A program made the translations under genes and the position numbers. Below, in pieces: positions 46,646 to 55,281 of a stretch of DNA of 64,000 bases. This DNA is from CALLPQ01 sp964421675 (lineage in GTDB: Bacteria > Pseudomonadota > Alphaproteobacteria > Caulobacterales > Parvularculaceae), in the NCBI GenBank assembly GCA_964421675.1, contig CAYQXV010000002.1:62001-126000 (forward strand), written 5' to 3'. The first letter of the stretch is position 1; each line of letters opens with the position of its first letter. The notes under the pieces were generated by a model. It made no database searches and had not been told where the DNA came from. It saw only the letters and a list, made by a program, of their open reading frames with translations.

Positions 46646-47287
46646 CTAATCGTCATACTCATCATCATAATCGTCATCATAGTCAAAATCATCAGCTGCC
46701 CCATCGGCAGGGCCATCGTCACGCTGAGCGCGTGGCGCGCCGCCGCCAGATCGACCGATCTGTTTTTCAAGCGTGGTCAATTCAAGGAAGCTGTCGGCCT
46801 GTCGGCGCAATTCATCGGACGCCATGGGGGGTGACGATTTCATTGTGGAAACGACCGTGACCCGCACGGCCCTGGCCTGCACAGCCTCGACAACTCTGCG
46901 GAAATCACCATTGCCAGTAAACAAAACAATATGATCCAACCGGTCCGAAAGGCTCATCATTTCGACCGTTAGTTCCACATCAATAGAACCGCGAAACCGT
47001 TTTTTGCCTTGAGCATCGGTATAGTTGCGCGCCAATTTCGTGATCATGGTGTAGCCATTATAATCCAGCCAATCGACAAGCGGGCGAAGCGGGGAATAGT
47101 CCTGATCGCGATCTTCTTGCATTGCTGTGAAATAATAGGCTCGAACAAGTTGAGATTGTTCCTGAGCTATGGCCAAAAGGCGTTTATAATCAATATCAAA
47201 TCCGAGATTTCTGGCGGCTTTATATAGGTTTGCACCATCAATCAGAATTGCCGTTTTTTCATTAGCGCGTAGATTTAAAAATGTCAT
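46646..47287 (-). CDS. NYN-domain (LabA/DUF88) putative ribonuclease
   Basis: The protein has the NYN nuclease fold with its Asp residues: AILIDGANLYKAARNLG, RGSIDVELTVEMMSLSD and LFTGNGDFRRVVEAV. Such proteins are related to PIN-domain nucleases and are often RNA-directed. The C-terminal tail of about 20 residues is almost all Asp and Tyr (DDFDYDDDYDDEYDD), an unusual acidic extension. The length is 213 residues. It stands 22 bases upstream of the UDG gene on the same strand. Confidence 0.88.
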   Translation of the reverse strand: MTFLNLRANEKTAILIDGANLYKAARNLGFDIDYKRLLAIAQEQSQLVRAYYFTAMQEDRDQDYSPLRPLVDWLDYNGYTMITKLARNYTDAQGKKRFRGSIDVELTVEMMSLSDRLDHIVLFTGNGDFRRVVEAVQARAVRVTVVSTMKSSPPMASDELRRQADSFLELTTLEKQIGRSGGGAPRAQRDDGPADGAADDFDYDDDYDDEYDD

Positions 47288-47690
47288 AGCAAACAGGTCT
47301 CATTTGTTATTTGGCATATAGTGGCAGTGGGCCGCGACCAAAAATAATGTGACATGTAAGTTCCGGCTTGCTCGCTCATTGATCAATCGTACTAGGTGAT
47401 CAATCGTACCAAGTGATCAATCTCGCTTATCAATCAGGCAAACGTTCCAGAAGGGCCAAAATTTCTGCCCGAAACATCATAATAAAGGTCGTAAATACCA
47501 GTAAAAGTTCAAGAAATTAGGGAAACTGATATGCAAAAAAGCTACATCAATGTCAAGCTTCGCACGCAGCTATATTGGTGATGAAAGTCGGGACAATTGA
47601 TCTGAATTAGATGATCTGAAAATTTTGTAACCATTCCAGTTATCAGTATGACATATATCTGTATACTGAATGTTTCCACACCAACCCAAT
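47288..47690. other. 403-base gene-free region with a 17-base direct repeat
   Basis: Between the NYN gene and the flippase, both on the minus strand, there is no supported gene. The left part should carry the NYN promoter and includes the repeat at 47380-47429; the right part is the downstream end of the flippase gene, with no terminator hairpin that I can see. Confidence 0.5.
47380..47429. repeat. 17-base tandem repeat with TGATCA core
   Basis: TGATCAATCGTACTAGG (47380-47396) is followed by TGATCAATCGTACCAAG (47397-47413) and a weaker third copy starting TGATCAATC (47414-47429). Each unit contains the palindrome TGATCA. The array lies 93 bases upstream of the NYN gene start and could bind a regulator. 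Confidence 0.8.
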
Positions 47691-49001
47691 TCACTTCCGG
47701 TAAAGTTGGTATAAAAACCGGGCAATAAGAATGGTGGATCCAACCATTAGGGCGGCGGGGGCGCCGGCAGTGCCGATTAGGGGAATACCGACCATTAAAA
47801 TCACAATTTGCGCAATTGCTGATAATGCCTGAGAGCCAAGGACAAAGCCTGCCTTGCCTTTCGCGAGGACCGCTGATTCCAGCACAACCGATGAGATGCG
47901 CCATAATTGTGCTAGCGCCATCAGCCCCACCAGAGTTGCGGCGGGGGCAAATTCAGCCCCGCCCACGGTTACGGCGAGCTGTTTGCCAAAAATCATATAG
48001 ATGACCACAAACGGGGCCGCGATAGCGGTGCCGGTTTTGAGGGATTGGAAGGCAACTTTTCTCATTTCAACATGGTCTTTGCGCGCCAGCACCTTTGAAA
48101 GCTCAGGATAGGTGGCGTGATTCAGCATATTTGTTGGGTGGGCGATCAAATTTGACAGATTGGTCGCTATCTGGAGAAAGCCGGTCGCCGCCCCGCCCAG
48201 CAATGCTCCGACTGCAAGAATAGGCAGATTTGACTGTGACAATTCAATGGTACTGGAGAGGTTGGTTCGAATCATAAAGGGAAGCCAAATGCGCGAGGCT
48301 TTATCGCCTTTTTGGCGTTTTACTGGGGGTAAAAGGGATCGCTTTTTCAATTCGAACCACCCAAAAACCCATAAACTCGCGCCATGCAGGACGGCGCTGA
48401 TAATCCAGACGGTAATAAAGCCGGACAATCCGGCATCAAATGCGATCACCAAAAGGGCACCGATAAACCGGCTGCCCGGTAAAATCGTTAACTGCCACCC
48501 CAATTTTTTAAAGCTATCAAATAGCTGGAGAACACCAGTCGGGGTTGCGGCAATCAAAAAGGGCGTGGCCAGGCAATATAAATAGACTAATTTCATCGCC
48601 TCCGGAGGCCATTTCATGAGGCCTCCGACCAAGCCGGCAAACATTAAAGCGATCACAATCGCGGCGACCCCGCTTGCAAGATCAAGCTTTGTCGTATACC
48701 GCACTAGTGTCTTGAACTCACCGATTTGTTCTTGATCGATCAATGGTGCGCCAAACCGAACAATGGCCTGCCAAGACTGGAACCGGGTTATGTTCGCAAC
48801 GGTTAAAACGTAAGTGTGGGCGAGGATTAAATACCCCAGTCCGGCGGGCCCTAGGTTACGGCTTGCAATAACGAGATATGCAAGGCTCAACACAGCCGCA
48901 ACGACTTTGCCGCTCATCAGTATGCGTGCATTTCGGAAAATTTTTGCCGCTGAGCTTTTATTGGTTTGCTCAGTGTTTTTATGGTGCTGTTTATTGGGCA
49001 A
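47691..49001 (-). CDS. Wzx/MATE-like oligosaccharide or lipid flippase
   Basis: This 436-residue protein has 12 or more membrane helices and the polysaccharide-biosynthesis family look: NARILMSGKVVAAVLSLAYL and ASRNLGPAGLGYLILAHTYV near the N-terminus. Family members move lipid-linked sugars or similar molecules to the outer leaflet. It is divergent from the ATP-grasp gene and at the edge of the lipid-modification gene group, so it may export that product; this is inference. Confidence 0.85.
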   Translation of the reverse strand: MPNKQHHKNTEQTNKSSAAKIFRNARILMSGKVVAAVLSLAYLVIASRNLGPAGLGYLILAHTYVLTVANITRFQSWQAIVRFGAPLIDQEQIGEFKTLVRYTTKLDLASGVAAIVIALMFAGLVGGLMKWPPEAMKLVYLYCLATPFLIAATPTGVLQLFDSFKKLGWQLTILPGSRFIGALLVIAFDAGLSGFITVWIISAVLHGASLWVFGWFELKKRSLLPPVKRQKGDKASRIWLPFMIRTNLSSTIELSQSNLPILAVGALLGGAATGFLQIATNLSNLIAHPTNMLNHATYPELSKVLARKDHVEMRKVAFQSLKTGTAIAAPFVVIYMIFGKQLAVTVGGAEFAPAATLVGLMALAQLWRISSVVLESAVLAKGKAGFVLGSQALSAIAQIVILMVGIPLIGTAGAPAALMVGSTILIARFLYQLYRK

Positions 49002-49158
49002 CGCTGATCACGCGATTGTTGGCCGGGTCGAGGGGGCTCAGATTGACGCTATTTCTGTTCTGACATATACTCTGCAAATAGGCACAGAACAATGGAATCA
49101 TTACAGTTTCTTGTTTGATATGGTCTTCAATTCATAATTTCGTTTTTCAGGTAATAAG

Positions 49159-50190
49159 ATGCCGCGTGGCCATTTGCTTCAGCTTAATGATGATCAAAAA
49201 AAAGATCTCAAAATACTATTTTTAGCCAAATGGGCCGAAGGTGATGGGGCACCTGATTCTGAAGATGGCACCCATGCTACCTACCATCCCGAATTGCGCG
49301 ATACGTTACGAGATTGCGGTTTTAACATTGAAGCCAGCGGCCGGGTAGAACGTCTATTCGAAAAACCTGATTACGATTTTCTTTTTACAATGTTTAATCG
49401 GATAGGGTTTTCCGGCAGTGAAATGCTGGCGCCCTTATTGTCGAGCTATCACGGCGTACCATTTTTTGGCGCAAATCCGATTCTTCGCGGCCTGGGAGAC
49501 GACAAACATTTGATGAAATTGGCGGTGCGCTCGCGCGGTGTGGCAACACCCGATTGGATGGTTGTTCGTCGGGGCGCTTTGTCGATTGAAGAGCCGACCT
49601 TTCCTTGGGAAAATCTTATTGTCAAACCAAATGCAAGTTCTGCATCGTGGGGAATTGGGATTTTCAAAAGCTGGCCCGATGCCAAAGCCCATATTGAAAA
49701 TCTTCTGTCGCAAGGCCACGACGCGATTGTTGAAAATTTCGTGAGCGGGTTTGAGATTGCGGTCCCAATTATCGGGTCAAATGGCCCGCTATATTTGCCG
49801 CCTATGCGGTTCTTTGTTGATGATGAATTTGCTGTTCGTAGCTATCAGGAAAAACGTCATTTAAAAAGCAAAGACACGGTAAAATTGGAACCATTACCGG
49901 CCGGTACTTTACGAGAGAGATCCATTGCCATTGGGGATGCATTACTGCCTGAACTTTGGCCCTTTGATATGGGACGCATTGAACTGAAATATGATGAAGC
50001 AACCGATCAATTGCACTTTATTGAATTAAATCTGAGCTGCAATTTGTGGTCTAAAAAGGCGACAGCGATTTCCGCGCGAACAGTTGGAATTACCCATCCG
50101 CAATTACTGGAAACTTTATTGTGTCATAGCCTACGCCGGCAAGGGGTTGTGCCCGCAGAAAGTATCATTGAAACGGAGATCACTTTGTGA
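49159..50190 (+). CDS. ATP-grasp ligase related to D-Ala-D-Ala ligase
   Basis: The 343-residue protein has ATP-grasp features: nucleotide-binding strand NLIVKPNASSASWGIGI, the pair VENFVSGFEIAVPIIG, and the metal-binding segment FIELNLSCNLWSKK in the position of Ddl's EVNTLPG. The order resembles Ddl ligases, but the closing segment differs (Glu-x-Asn kept, then LSCNL), so the substrate is probably not D-alanine. ATP-grasp enzymes join a carboxylate to an amine or thiol. Its last bases overlap the nucleotidyltransferase gene, so both are probably made together. Confidence 0.8.
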   Translation: MPRGHLLQLNDDQKKDLKILFLAKWAEGDGAPDSEDGTHATYHPELRDTLRDCGFNIEASGRVERLFEKPDYDFLFTMFNRIGFSGSEMLAPLLSSYHGVPFFGANPILRGLGDDKHLMKLAVRSRGVATPDWMVVRRGALSIEEPTFPWENLIVKPNASSASWGIGIFKSWPDAKAHIENLLSQGHDAIVENFVSGFEIAVPIIGSNGPLYLPPMRFFVDDEFAVRSYQEKRHLKSKDTVKLEPLPAGTLRERSIAIGDALLPELWPFDMGRIELKYDEATDQLHFIELNLSCNLWSKKATAISARTVGITHPQLLETLLCHSLRRQGVVPAESIIETEITL

Positions 50191-50984
50191 TGGGCGCGGT
50201 TGATCGTAAATTTCATTTTGTGGTTCTGGCCGCCCAACGCAAAGGCGTGGTGAACCCATTAGCGCAAGCAGCCGGGGTTAGTCATAAATGTTTAATGCCA
50301 TTGGCGGGGAAACCGTTAATTGAGCATACCGTTTCTGCAATCGCTGCGAGTGAGTATTGCGATAAAATTTCTGTATCCATTGAAGATAATGACGTTCTTA
50401 AAAATGTTCCTATTATCCGTGCTTTGATGGATGAGGGGCGACTGCGCATTATTCCCTCAAAGGATAATCTTTATGAGAGCGTCACAGCGGCGCTTTCGGA
50501 AAACCAGGATTTTCCAGCCGTCATCACAACCGCTGATAATGTATTATTGACCCCTGACATGATAGAGCATTTCTGCTCAAATGCGGGTGACCTTGATGGG
50601 GCCGTTGCCTTGGTCAGAAAAGAAGTGTTGCTGGCCAAATATCCTGAAGGACAAAAACGGTTTCACAAATTTCGTGATGGTGAAATCTCAAATTGCAATG
50701 TATACGGAATTTTTACACCGCACGCCATCGATATTGCACAGGTTTTTCGCGAAGGCGGACAGTTTGTCAAATATCCAGACCGTGTTCTCAAGGCGTTTGG
50801 CTTTGTCAATTTAATTGGGTACCGTTTTGCCTTGTTCAAAGTTGCAGATGCAATTGTCAGGGTTGGAAAAAGGCATGGCGTTAATTTTGCCGCCGTTGAA
50901 ATGCCGTTTCCTGAAGCGCCAATTGATGTTGATAATGAGCGTACAGCGAGAATTGCTGAAGAAATTTTGATCGCGCGTCAGTAG
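50190..50984 (+). CDS. MobA-like nucleotidyltransferase, first paralogue
   Basis: The 264-residue protein begins near FHFVVLAAQRKGVVNPLAQA and continues SHKCLMPLAGKPLIEHTVSAI, the NTP-transferase pattern with a degenerate glycine loop. AVITTADNVLLTPDMIEHF holds the metal-binding Asp, and a C-terminal IDVDNERTARIAEEIL is shared with the second paralogue at 51056. Such enzymes activate a phosphorylated alcohol, sugar or acid with CTP or another NTP. Start is ATG 50190 (TGATG overlap with the ATP-grasp gene) or GTG 50187. Confidence 0.82.
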   Translation: MGAVDRKFHFVVLAAQRKGVVNPLAQAAGVSHKCLMPLAGKPLIEHTVSAIAASEYCDKISVSIEDNDVLKNVPIIRALMDEGRLRIIPSKDNLYESVTAALSENQDFPAVITTADNVLLTPDMIEHFCSNAGDLDGAVALVRKEVLLAKYPEGQKRFHKFRDGEISNCNVYGIFTPHAIDIAQVFREGGQFVKYPDRVLKAFGFVNLIGYRFALFKVADAIVRVGKRHGVNFAAVEMPFPEAPIDVDNERTARIAEEILIARQ

Positions 50985-51055
50985 CGGCCAAACACGCCCT
51001 GTTTGTTGAGAGTGGGACGGGCTATTTTTAACGCCGCTCACCTGTTCACCCCAAT

Positions 51056-51880
51056 TTATGCAACCTTCACGCCCTGTGTCAGATGCCCGTTTTGGATGAT
51101 GGATCGCACCAATTCCAAATCTTTGGGTTTATCCACGTCTATAGCTGCTTTGGGATAAGGCATTGGGATCAAGTCTGCCTTCACACTGGTTTTCTGCTCT
51201 ATCTTTTTTAAGAATTTTTCTTTTGTAAGCATGCCGGATAAATATTGCATTCCCAGCATTAACCCGATTTGGTTCGCCATTTTCACCGGCTTTTTGCGAT
51301 GCATTTCTAACTGACGCCAAAAATGCACGAGGGGTTCACTCGCCCCTTTTTTCAGCCAAAACAGATTGGCCCCGGAAAATGTAAACCCGTTAAACCGTAC
51401 AAAGGTGCGCGATGCATTGGGAAAGGCTGCGGTGAAAATATCCTGCAGAACGCAGGCGGCCGCCACGCCGTAGGATTCGCGGTCAATCGCATCAAGGAAA
51501 TATTGGACCATTTCCGGGGTCAGCAGGGCATGATCACAGGTCGTCACCAGCAATTGGGTATCATCGGGCAGGCTACCAACGGCCATTTCTATTGAGGCCG
51601 CCGGCGAGGTACTGGCATCCATTAATCGCAAATTTTGATAAGAACGCTGAAGCCCTTCGAACCGGGAGCGAATTTCTTGCGGTGCTGAAATGCAAATTTC
51701 GTCAATACTATCAATATGCTGTAGCGTTTGTATCACCCGCTCAATCATATAGACGCCGCCAATATCGATGAACGCTTTATGGACGGAATTGACTTGTGAG
51801 AGAGGATCTTCGCGTGATTCGTTGCGCCACCCTGCGAGAATGAGCGCTTGCAGTTTGCGCGATGGTGAAGCGTTGGTCAT
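51056..51880 (-). CDS. MobA-like nucleotidyltransferase, second paralogue
   Basis: The 274-residue protein matches the paralogue at 50190 segment by segment: LQALILAGWRNESREDPLSQ, VHKAFIDIGGVYMIERV, LLVTTCDHALLTPEMVQYF and PYPKAAIDVDKPKDLELV. It is therefore a nucleotidyltransferase of the same family, with divergent substrate-contacting residues. The start is ATG 51880. It is encoded on the opposite strand behind the metallophosphoesterase, in convergence with the first paralogue. Confidence 0.8.
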   Translation of the reverse strand: MTNASPSRKLQALILAGWRNESREDPLSQVNSVHKAFIDIGGVYMIERVIQTLQHIDSIDEICISAPQEIRSRFEGLQRSYQNLRLMDASTSPAASIEMAVGSLPDDTQLLVTTCDHALLTPEMVQYFLDAIDRESYGVAAACVLQDIFTAAFPNASRTFVRFNGFTFSGANLFWLKKGASEPLVHFWRQLEMHRKKPVKMANQIGLMLGMQYLSGMLTKEKFLKKIEQKTSVKADLIPMPYPKAAIDVDKPKDLELVRSIIQNGHLTQGVKVA

Positions 51881-51924
51881 AACGTCGTTCTCAATCCGGT
51901 TATCACTGCTGCAATTGGTATGCA

Positions 51925-52866
51925 CTATACGAGTTTATGAGTTTCAACCGAAAATATGTCTTTAGTGTGGGGGTCTAGCTCTCTTATTGTCATTTTAATT
52001 GACCAACCTCCACCTTTATTAGGCTCCACATCAAATAAATTATACCGTGCGGGCCGGTATTTGCCATGACCAAACGGATGTGATGCGGACGCGCCGCCAA
52101 TGACGGTGGTTTTTTCTCTTGCGGTTTTAATGCTGTCAAAGTGCTGAATATGGGCATGACCGTGCAAGACTAAATCAATATGGGAATCTGCCAGATCGGC
52201 ACACAAATGGGTTCGATCGGTGAGCTCTTTTCGTTTTGAGACGACCCCTGGGGTAATGGGGTGGTGGAGCATTAAAATATTGAGAGAATTTTCTCGGCAT
52301 TGCGCATTGATCATGGTTTTCAATTTTGCCCGTTGATCTGCGCCCAGCGCCCCGGTAGCCAATCCCGGCGCGGTTGTTGGCGAAGAATTGGCCGCGATCA
52401 CCGTAAAATTTGGGGCATTTTCGGGCTGTACGCAAAATGGGAAATCTGAAAAATCCGTCGGCGCGCGGGAGGGTTCTCCGTCCGTGCGCGTGCCCTGCAT
52501 ATAGGGCGCGAGCATTCCCAACGTGTTATCCCATTTTGCATGGGTGTAAGTGTCATGATTGCCCGGCGTATAGACCACATGCATGTCGCCAAATTGCGCA
52601 TCAAGCCAGTTTCGCGCGTCCTGAAATTCGGCGGGCAGGGCAATATTGACAATATCCCCGGTAATCAGGGCGAGATTGCAAGATTGGCTTTTGGCATCAT
52701 TGACCAAGGCTTCGCTGGCCCATTGCTGATGGCGCTCGGCCCGTTTTCGCCGCCAAGACAGATATCCAAGGGCTCTTTTATTGAGGAGCGTGTTGGTGGC
52801 TGGTTTTTCGCGGATTGGCAGGTGAATGTCCGTGAAATGGGCGAATCTGTATGCATGTGTCGGCAT
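51925..52866 (-). CDS. Calcineurin-like metallophosphoesterase
   Basis: All signature motifs are present in 313 residues: DxH in FTDIHLPI, GD in LITGDIVN, GNHD in YTPGNHDTYTH, and HGHAH in LVLHGHAHIQHFDS. The protein is cytoplasmic, without a signal peptide. Substrates in this family range from lipid-linked phosphates to cyclic nucleotides. The C-terminus is 45 bases before the nucleotidyltransferase start on the same strand, and the gene is divergent from the lipid kinase, so a role in the same pathway is likely. Confidence 0.9.
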   Translation of the reverse strand: MPTHAYRFAHFTDIHLPIREKPATNTLLNKRALGYLSWRRKRAERHQQWASEALVNDAKSQSCNLALITGDIVNIALPAEFQDARNWLDAQFGDMHVVYTPGNHDTYTHAKWDNTLGMLAPYMQGTRTDGEPSRAPTDFSDFPFCVQPENAPNFTVIAANSSPTTAPGLATGALGADQRAKLKTMINAQCRENSLNILMLHHPITPGVVSKRKELTDRTHLCADLADSHIDLVLHGHAHIQHFDSIKTAREKTTVIGGASASHPFGHGKYRPARYNLFDVEPNKGGGWSIKMTIRELDPHTKDIFSVETHKLV

Positions 52867-53073
52867 TTGGCGTCCTGAATCCAGCCCTAGGGCTGCTTTT
52901 TAAAGGTCTTTGCGATGGGTTTAAAATGTGACATTAATAGGCCGGATTGTATCGGGTTCTTTTAAAAGTGTCAGTTTTTGTGAAAAATAGCGCATATAAG
53001 TGCGCGAGTGGTGCGGTTTTTGTTGCGCCGCCGCATCCTTATATTTCCGCTGTGCGGTTGGAGGCATAAGCTT

Positions 53074-54021
53074 ATGTCATCGGTCGGTCTCATCATAAAC
53101 AGCAAAAGCAATCGATCTGCAGATATTCTTGACGATATTTTGCATGTTGCAAAGAGTGCAGGCGATGTGCGCACCTGTGTGTTGGACGGTGTGACCGGTC
53201 TTGATAAGGCGCTTATTGGAATGAACAAGGACCGGGTCGATACGCTCATCCTTGCGGGTGGCGACGGCACCATGCAGGCCGCTTTTACCGATTCCATCAA
53301 TAATCGCCGCTTTGATAAATCTCCCCATTATGTCGCTCTGCCATGCGGCATGACCAATGTGATTGCCAATGATTGCGGGCTAAAGGGCTCTCCGAGCACA
53401 TCTCTTGATAATTTCCTGTGGCGCAGGCGCAAAGGCGCTGTGCAGCCTGTGCGTCGCCCGATTATCGCCAGCAAGGTGGGAAATCGCGATAATGTTTATG
53501 GCTTTTTTCTAGGCGCGGCTGGGTTCCATTCAGCGGTTAAATATAGCCGCGAACGGGTTCAAACAAAGGGCGCAAAGCGCTCCCTTGCGCTTATTGCAAG
53601 CACGCTCGGCTACACCATGAAGGTGGCGCTGGATACAAATAACGCCGTCGATGAAATTGACATGGAATTTCTCGAAGGCATTCCAGAAAATGCACCAAAG
53701 CGCGCTGACCAATTGCTATTTATGGCCACAACGTTGAATAAGTTGGGATCGGGGATTTATCCGTTTTGGGGCGAGGGGACGGGCGCCATGGCCACAACAA
53801 GTATTGAATATCCTGCATCGCGTATTTTACGAGCCGCACCCACAATTGTGCGCTCCAAAAGTAAGCCATGGTTTGAAGAGTATGGCTATCGCAGCTGGCG
53901 TTCTGACCAAATGGTTTTGAAATTTCAAGGATCTTTTGTTTTTGATGGGGAAATTTATGAGACTGGCCAAGGGGAAGAAACGGTGTTAGCCGCCTCTCAT
54001 AATGTTAATTTTCTGAACTAA
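53074..54021 (+). CDS. Diacylglycerol kinase-family lipid kinase
   Basis: The start is ATG 53074, nine bases after GGAGG. The 315-residue protein has the DAGK catalytic signature: IINSKSNRSADILDD at the N-terminus, ILAGGDGTMQAAF with the nucleotide-binding GGDGT, and VALPCGMTNVIANDCG. Members phosphorylate diacylglycerol, sphingosine or ceramide. The Tam41-like gene follows 11 bases behind the stop. In Caulobacter a kinase of this family acts on ceramide, which is a plausible alternative substrate here. Confidence 0.87.
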   Translation: MSSVGLIINSKSNRSADILDDILHVAKSAGDVRTCVLDGVTGLDKALIGMNKDRVDTLILAGGDGTMQAAFTDSINNRRFDKSPHYVALPCGMTNVIANDCGLKGSPSTSLDNFLWRRRKGAVQPVRRPIIASKVGNRDNVYGFFLGAAGFHSAVKYSRERVQTKGAKRSLALIASTLGYTMKVALDTNNAVDEIDMEFLEGIPENAPKRADQLLFMATTLNKLGSGIYPFWGEGTGAMATTSIEYPASRILRAAPTIVRSKSKPWFEEYGYRSWRSDQMVLKFQGSFVFDGEIYETGQGEETVLAASHNVNFLN

Positions 54022-54032
54022 ATGCTGACAGT

Positions 54033-54929
54033 ATGACAGATGGTAAAAGTGTTAGCCGGCGAGCATATGTAGCTGAAACCCTGGCTGGCTATAGACCAAA
54101 GGTTTCAGAAACTCTTGCGCATGCCATTATTGCCAAACATCCCGGTTCGGCCGTGTTGTTGTATGGTTCAGGCATTAGTGTTCTTCAAGAATCAAATCCC
54201 GCAGATGTTCTTTATGATTTTTACGTCATCGTCCCTTCCTATAGGGCGGCTTATAAGTCGTTTTTCTTCAAAGCGTTCAATAGAACCATACCGCCCAATG
54301 TTTTTTATATTGAAGAAAAATCAGAATATGGATTGCTCAGAGCAAAATATGCGGTGTTATCGATTGAGCATTTTGAAAAACTAGTCAGCAACAAGACATT
54401 TCATTCATATTTTTGGGCCCGGTTTGCACAGCCGAGCCGATTTATTGCAGGGCCCGATGAATTGCGCGAACGCATTACTGATTGTGTGGTAACATCGGTT
54501 GACAGTTTTGTTGCCAATGCAGCCAGCCTATTGGACGATGATGCATCAGTAACGGATATTTGGCAGGCAGGGCTTTCCAGTTCCTATAAAGCAGAGCTGC
54601 GCGCAGAAGCGCCAGACCGGGTCGAAAAATTGCTAAAAGCCTATGGGGATTGGCCCGCCGAAGTCACCAATCTTGATATTGAAAAATATAAATCAGCGCC
54701 GCTTTCCTGGCGGTTGCGGGTTGTTCAAGGCGGATTTTTATCTGTATTCAGACTAGTTAAAGGGTTGATGACCTTTGAGGGCGGTATGGATTATATTGCC
54801 TGGAAAATTAGCCGCCATGCCGGATTTAATTTGCCAGTAAAAGAATGGGAACGGCGTTGGCCGGTCATGGGTGTGCCTAGTCTTGCCCGGCGGTATTATA
54901 AGCTAAAGCGCGCGCATAATCGCCCTTAG
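54033..54929 (+). CDS. Tam41-like putative CDP-lipid synthase
   Basis: This 298-residue protein resembles mitochondrial Tam41, a phosphatidate cytidylyltransferase unrelated to CdsA. The nucleotidyltransferase opening SAVLLYGSGISVLQ corresponds to Tam41's YGSGVF-x-Q motif, followed by an Asp in LYDFYVIVP, and LLRAKYAVLSIEHFEKLVSN matches its KYGV-x-S region. The C-terminal DIWQAGLSSSYKAELR recalls the Tam41 L-S-Y-x-G-D-x-R segment. The gene directly behind a lipid kinase would use its phospholipid product. The call is from motif recognition only. Confidence 0.62.
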   Translation: MTDGKSVSRRAYVAETLAGYRPKVSETLAHAIIAKHPGSAVLLYGSGISVLQESNPADVLYDFYVIVPSYRAAYKSFFFKAFNRTIPPNVFYIEEKSEYGLLRAKYAVLSIEHFEKLVSNKTFHSYFWARFAQPSRFIAGPDELRERITDCVVTSVDSFVANAASLLDDDASVTDIWQAGLSSSYKAELRAEAPDRVEKLLKAYGDWPAEVTNLDIEKYKSAPLSWRLRVVQGGFLSVFRLVKGLMTFEGGMDYIAWKISRHAGFNLPVKEWERRWPVMGVPSLARRYYKLKRAHNRP

Positions 54930-55281
54930 CACTCGCCAGCACGGATAAATGCTGCGGTTAAGGGGCATCGGCCACGCTTCGCGATTGGTGCGGTTTATTC
55001 GCTTTATTTTCTAAAATCGAATTTAATTTAGAAATAGTGATCTTGCTATTAATCTTTAAGGCATTGATAATATTGAACTTAATGAAATACCGTAACCAAA
55101 TAGCCACAAAACTATTTATAACCTTCGAACTACTGGTTCGAAAAGCGAAATAAGTTTATGCATAGCATTTCATAAACGATCGCGTTGGAAAGCTATCCAA
55201 ATACTCCAACTTTTTACGAGCCTAGGCGGCGATAGTTGTTTTGGGTTCAAGTACGTATACTGATTATAAAGGTACAATGTA
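54930..55281. other. 352-base region before the TonB receptor, with a palindrome
   Basis: No gene is supported here. The region is AT rich and holds a 7-base inverted repeat with a 5-base spacer, TTCGAAC-TACTG-GTTCGAA (55124-55142), that could be an operator for the receptor gene. It does not match the alphaproteobacterial LexA box. Confidence 0.5.

Noticed and set aside
55124..55142. GAAC-N5-GTTC palindrome as a LexA box
   Set aside because: The alphaproteobacterial box is GTTC-N7-GTTC, and the Gram-positive type needs CGAAC-N4-GTTCG; neither fits. It may still be some other operator.
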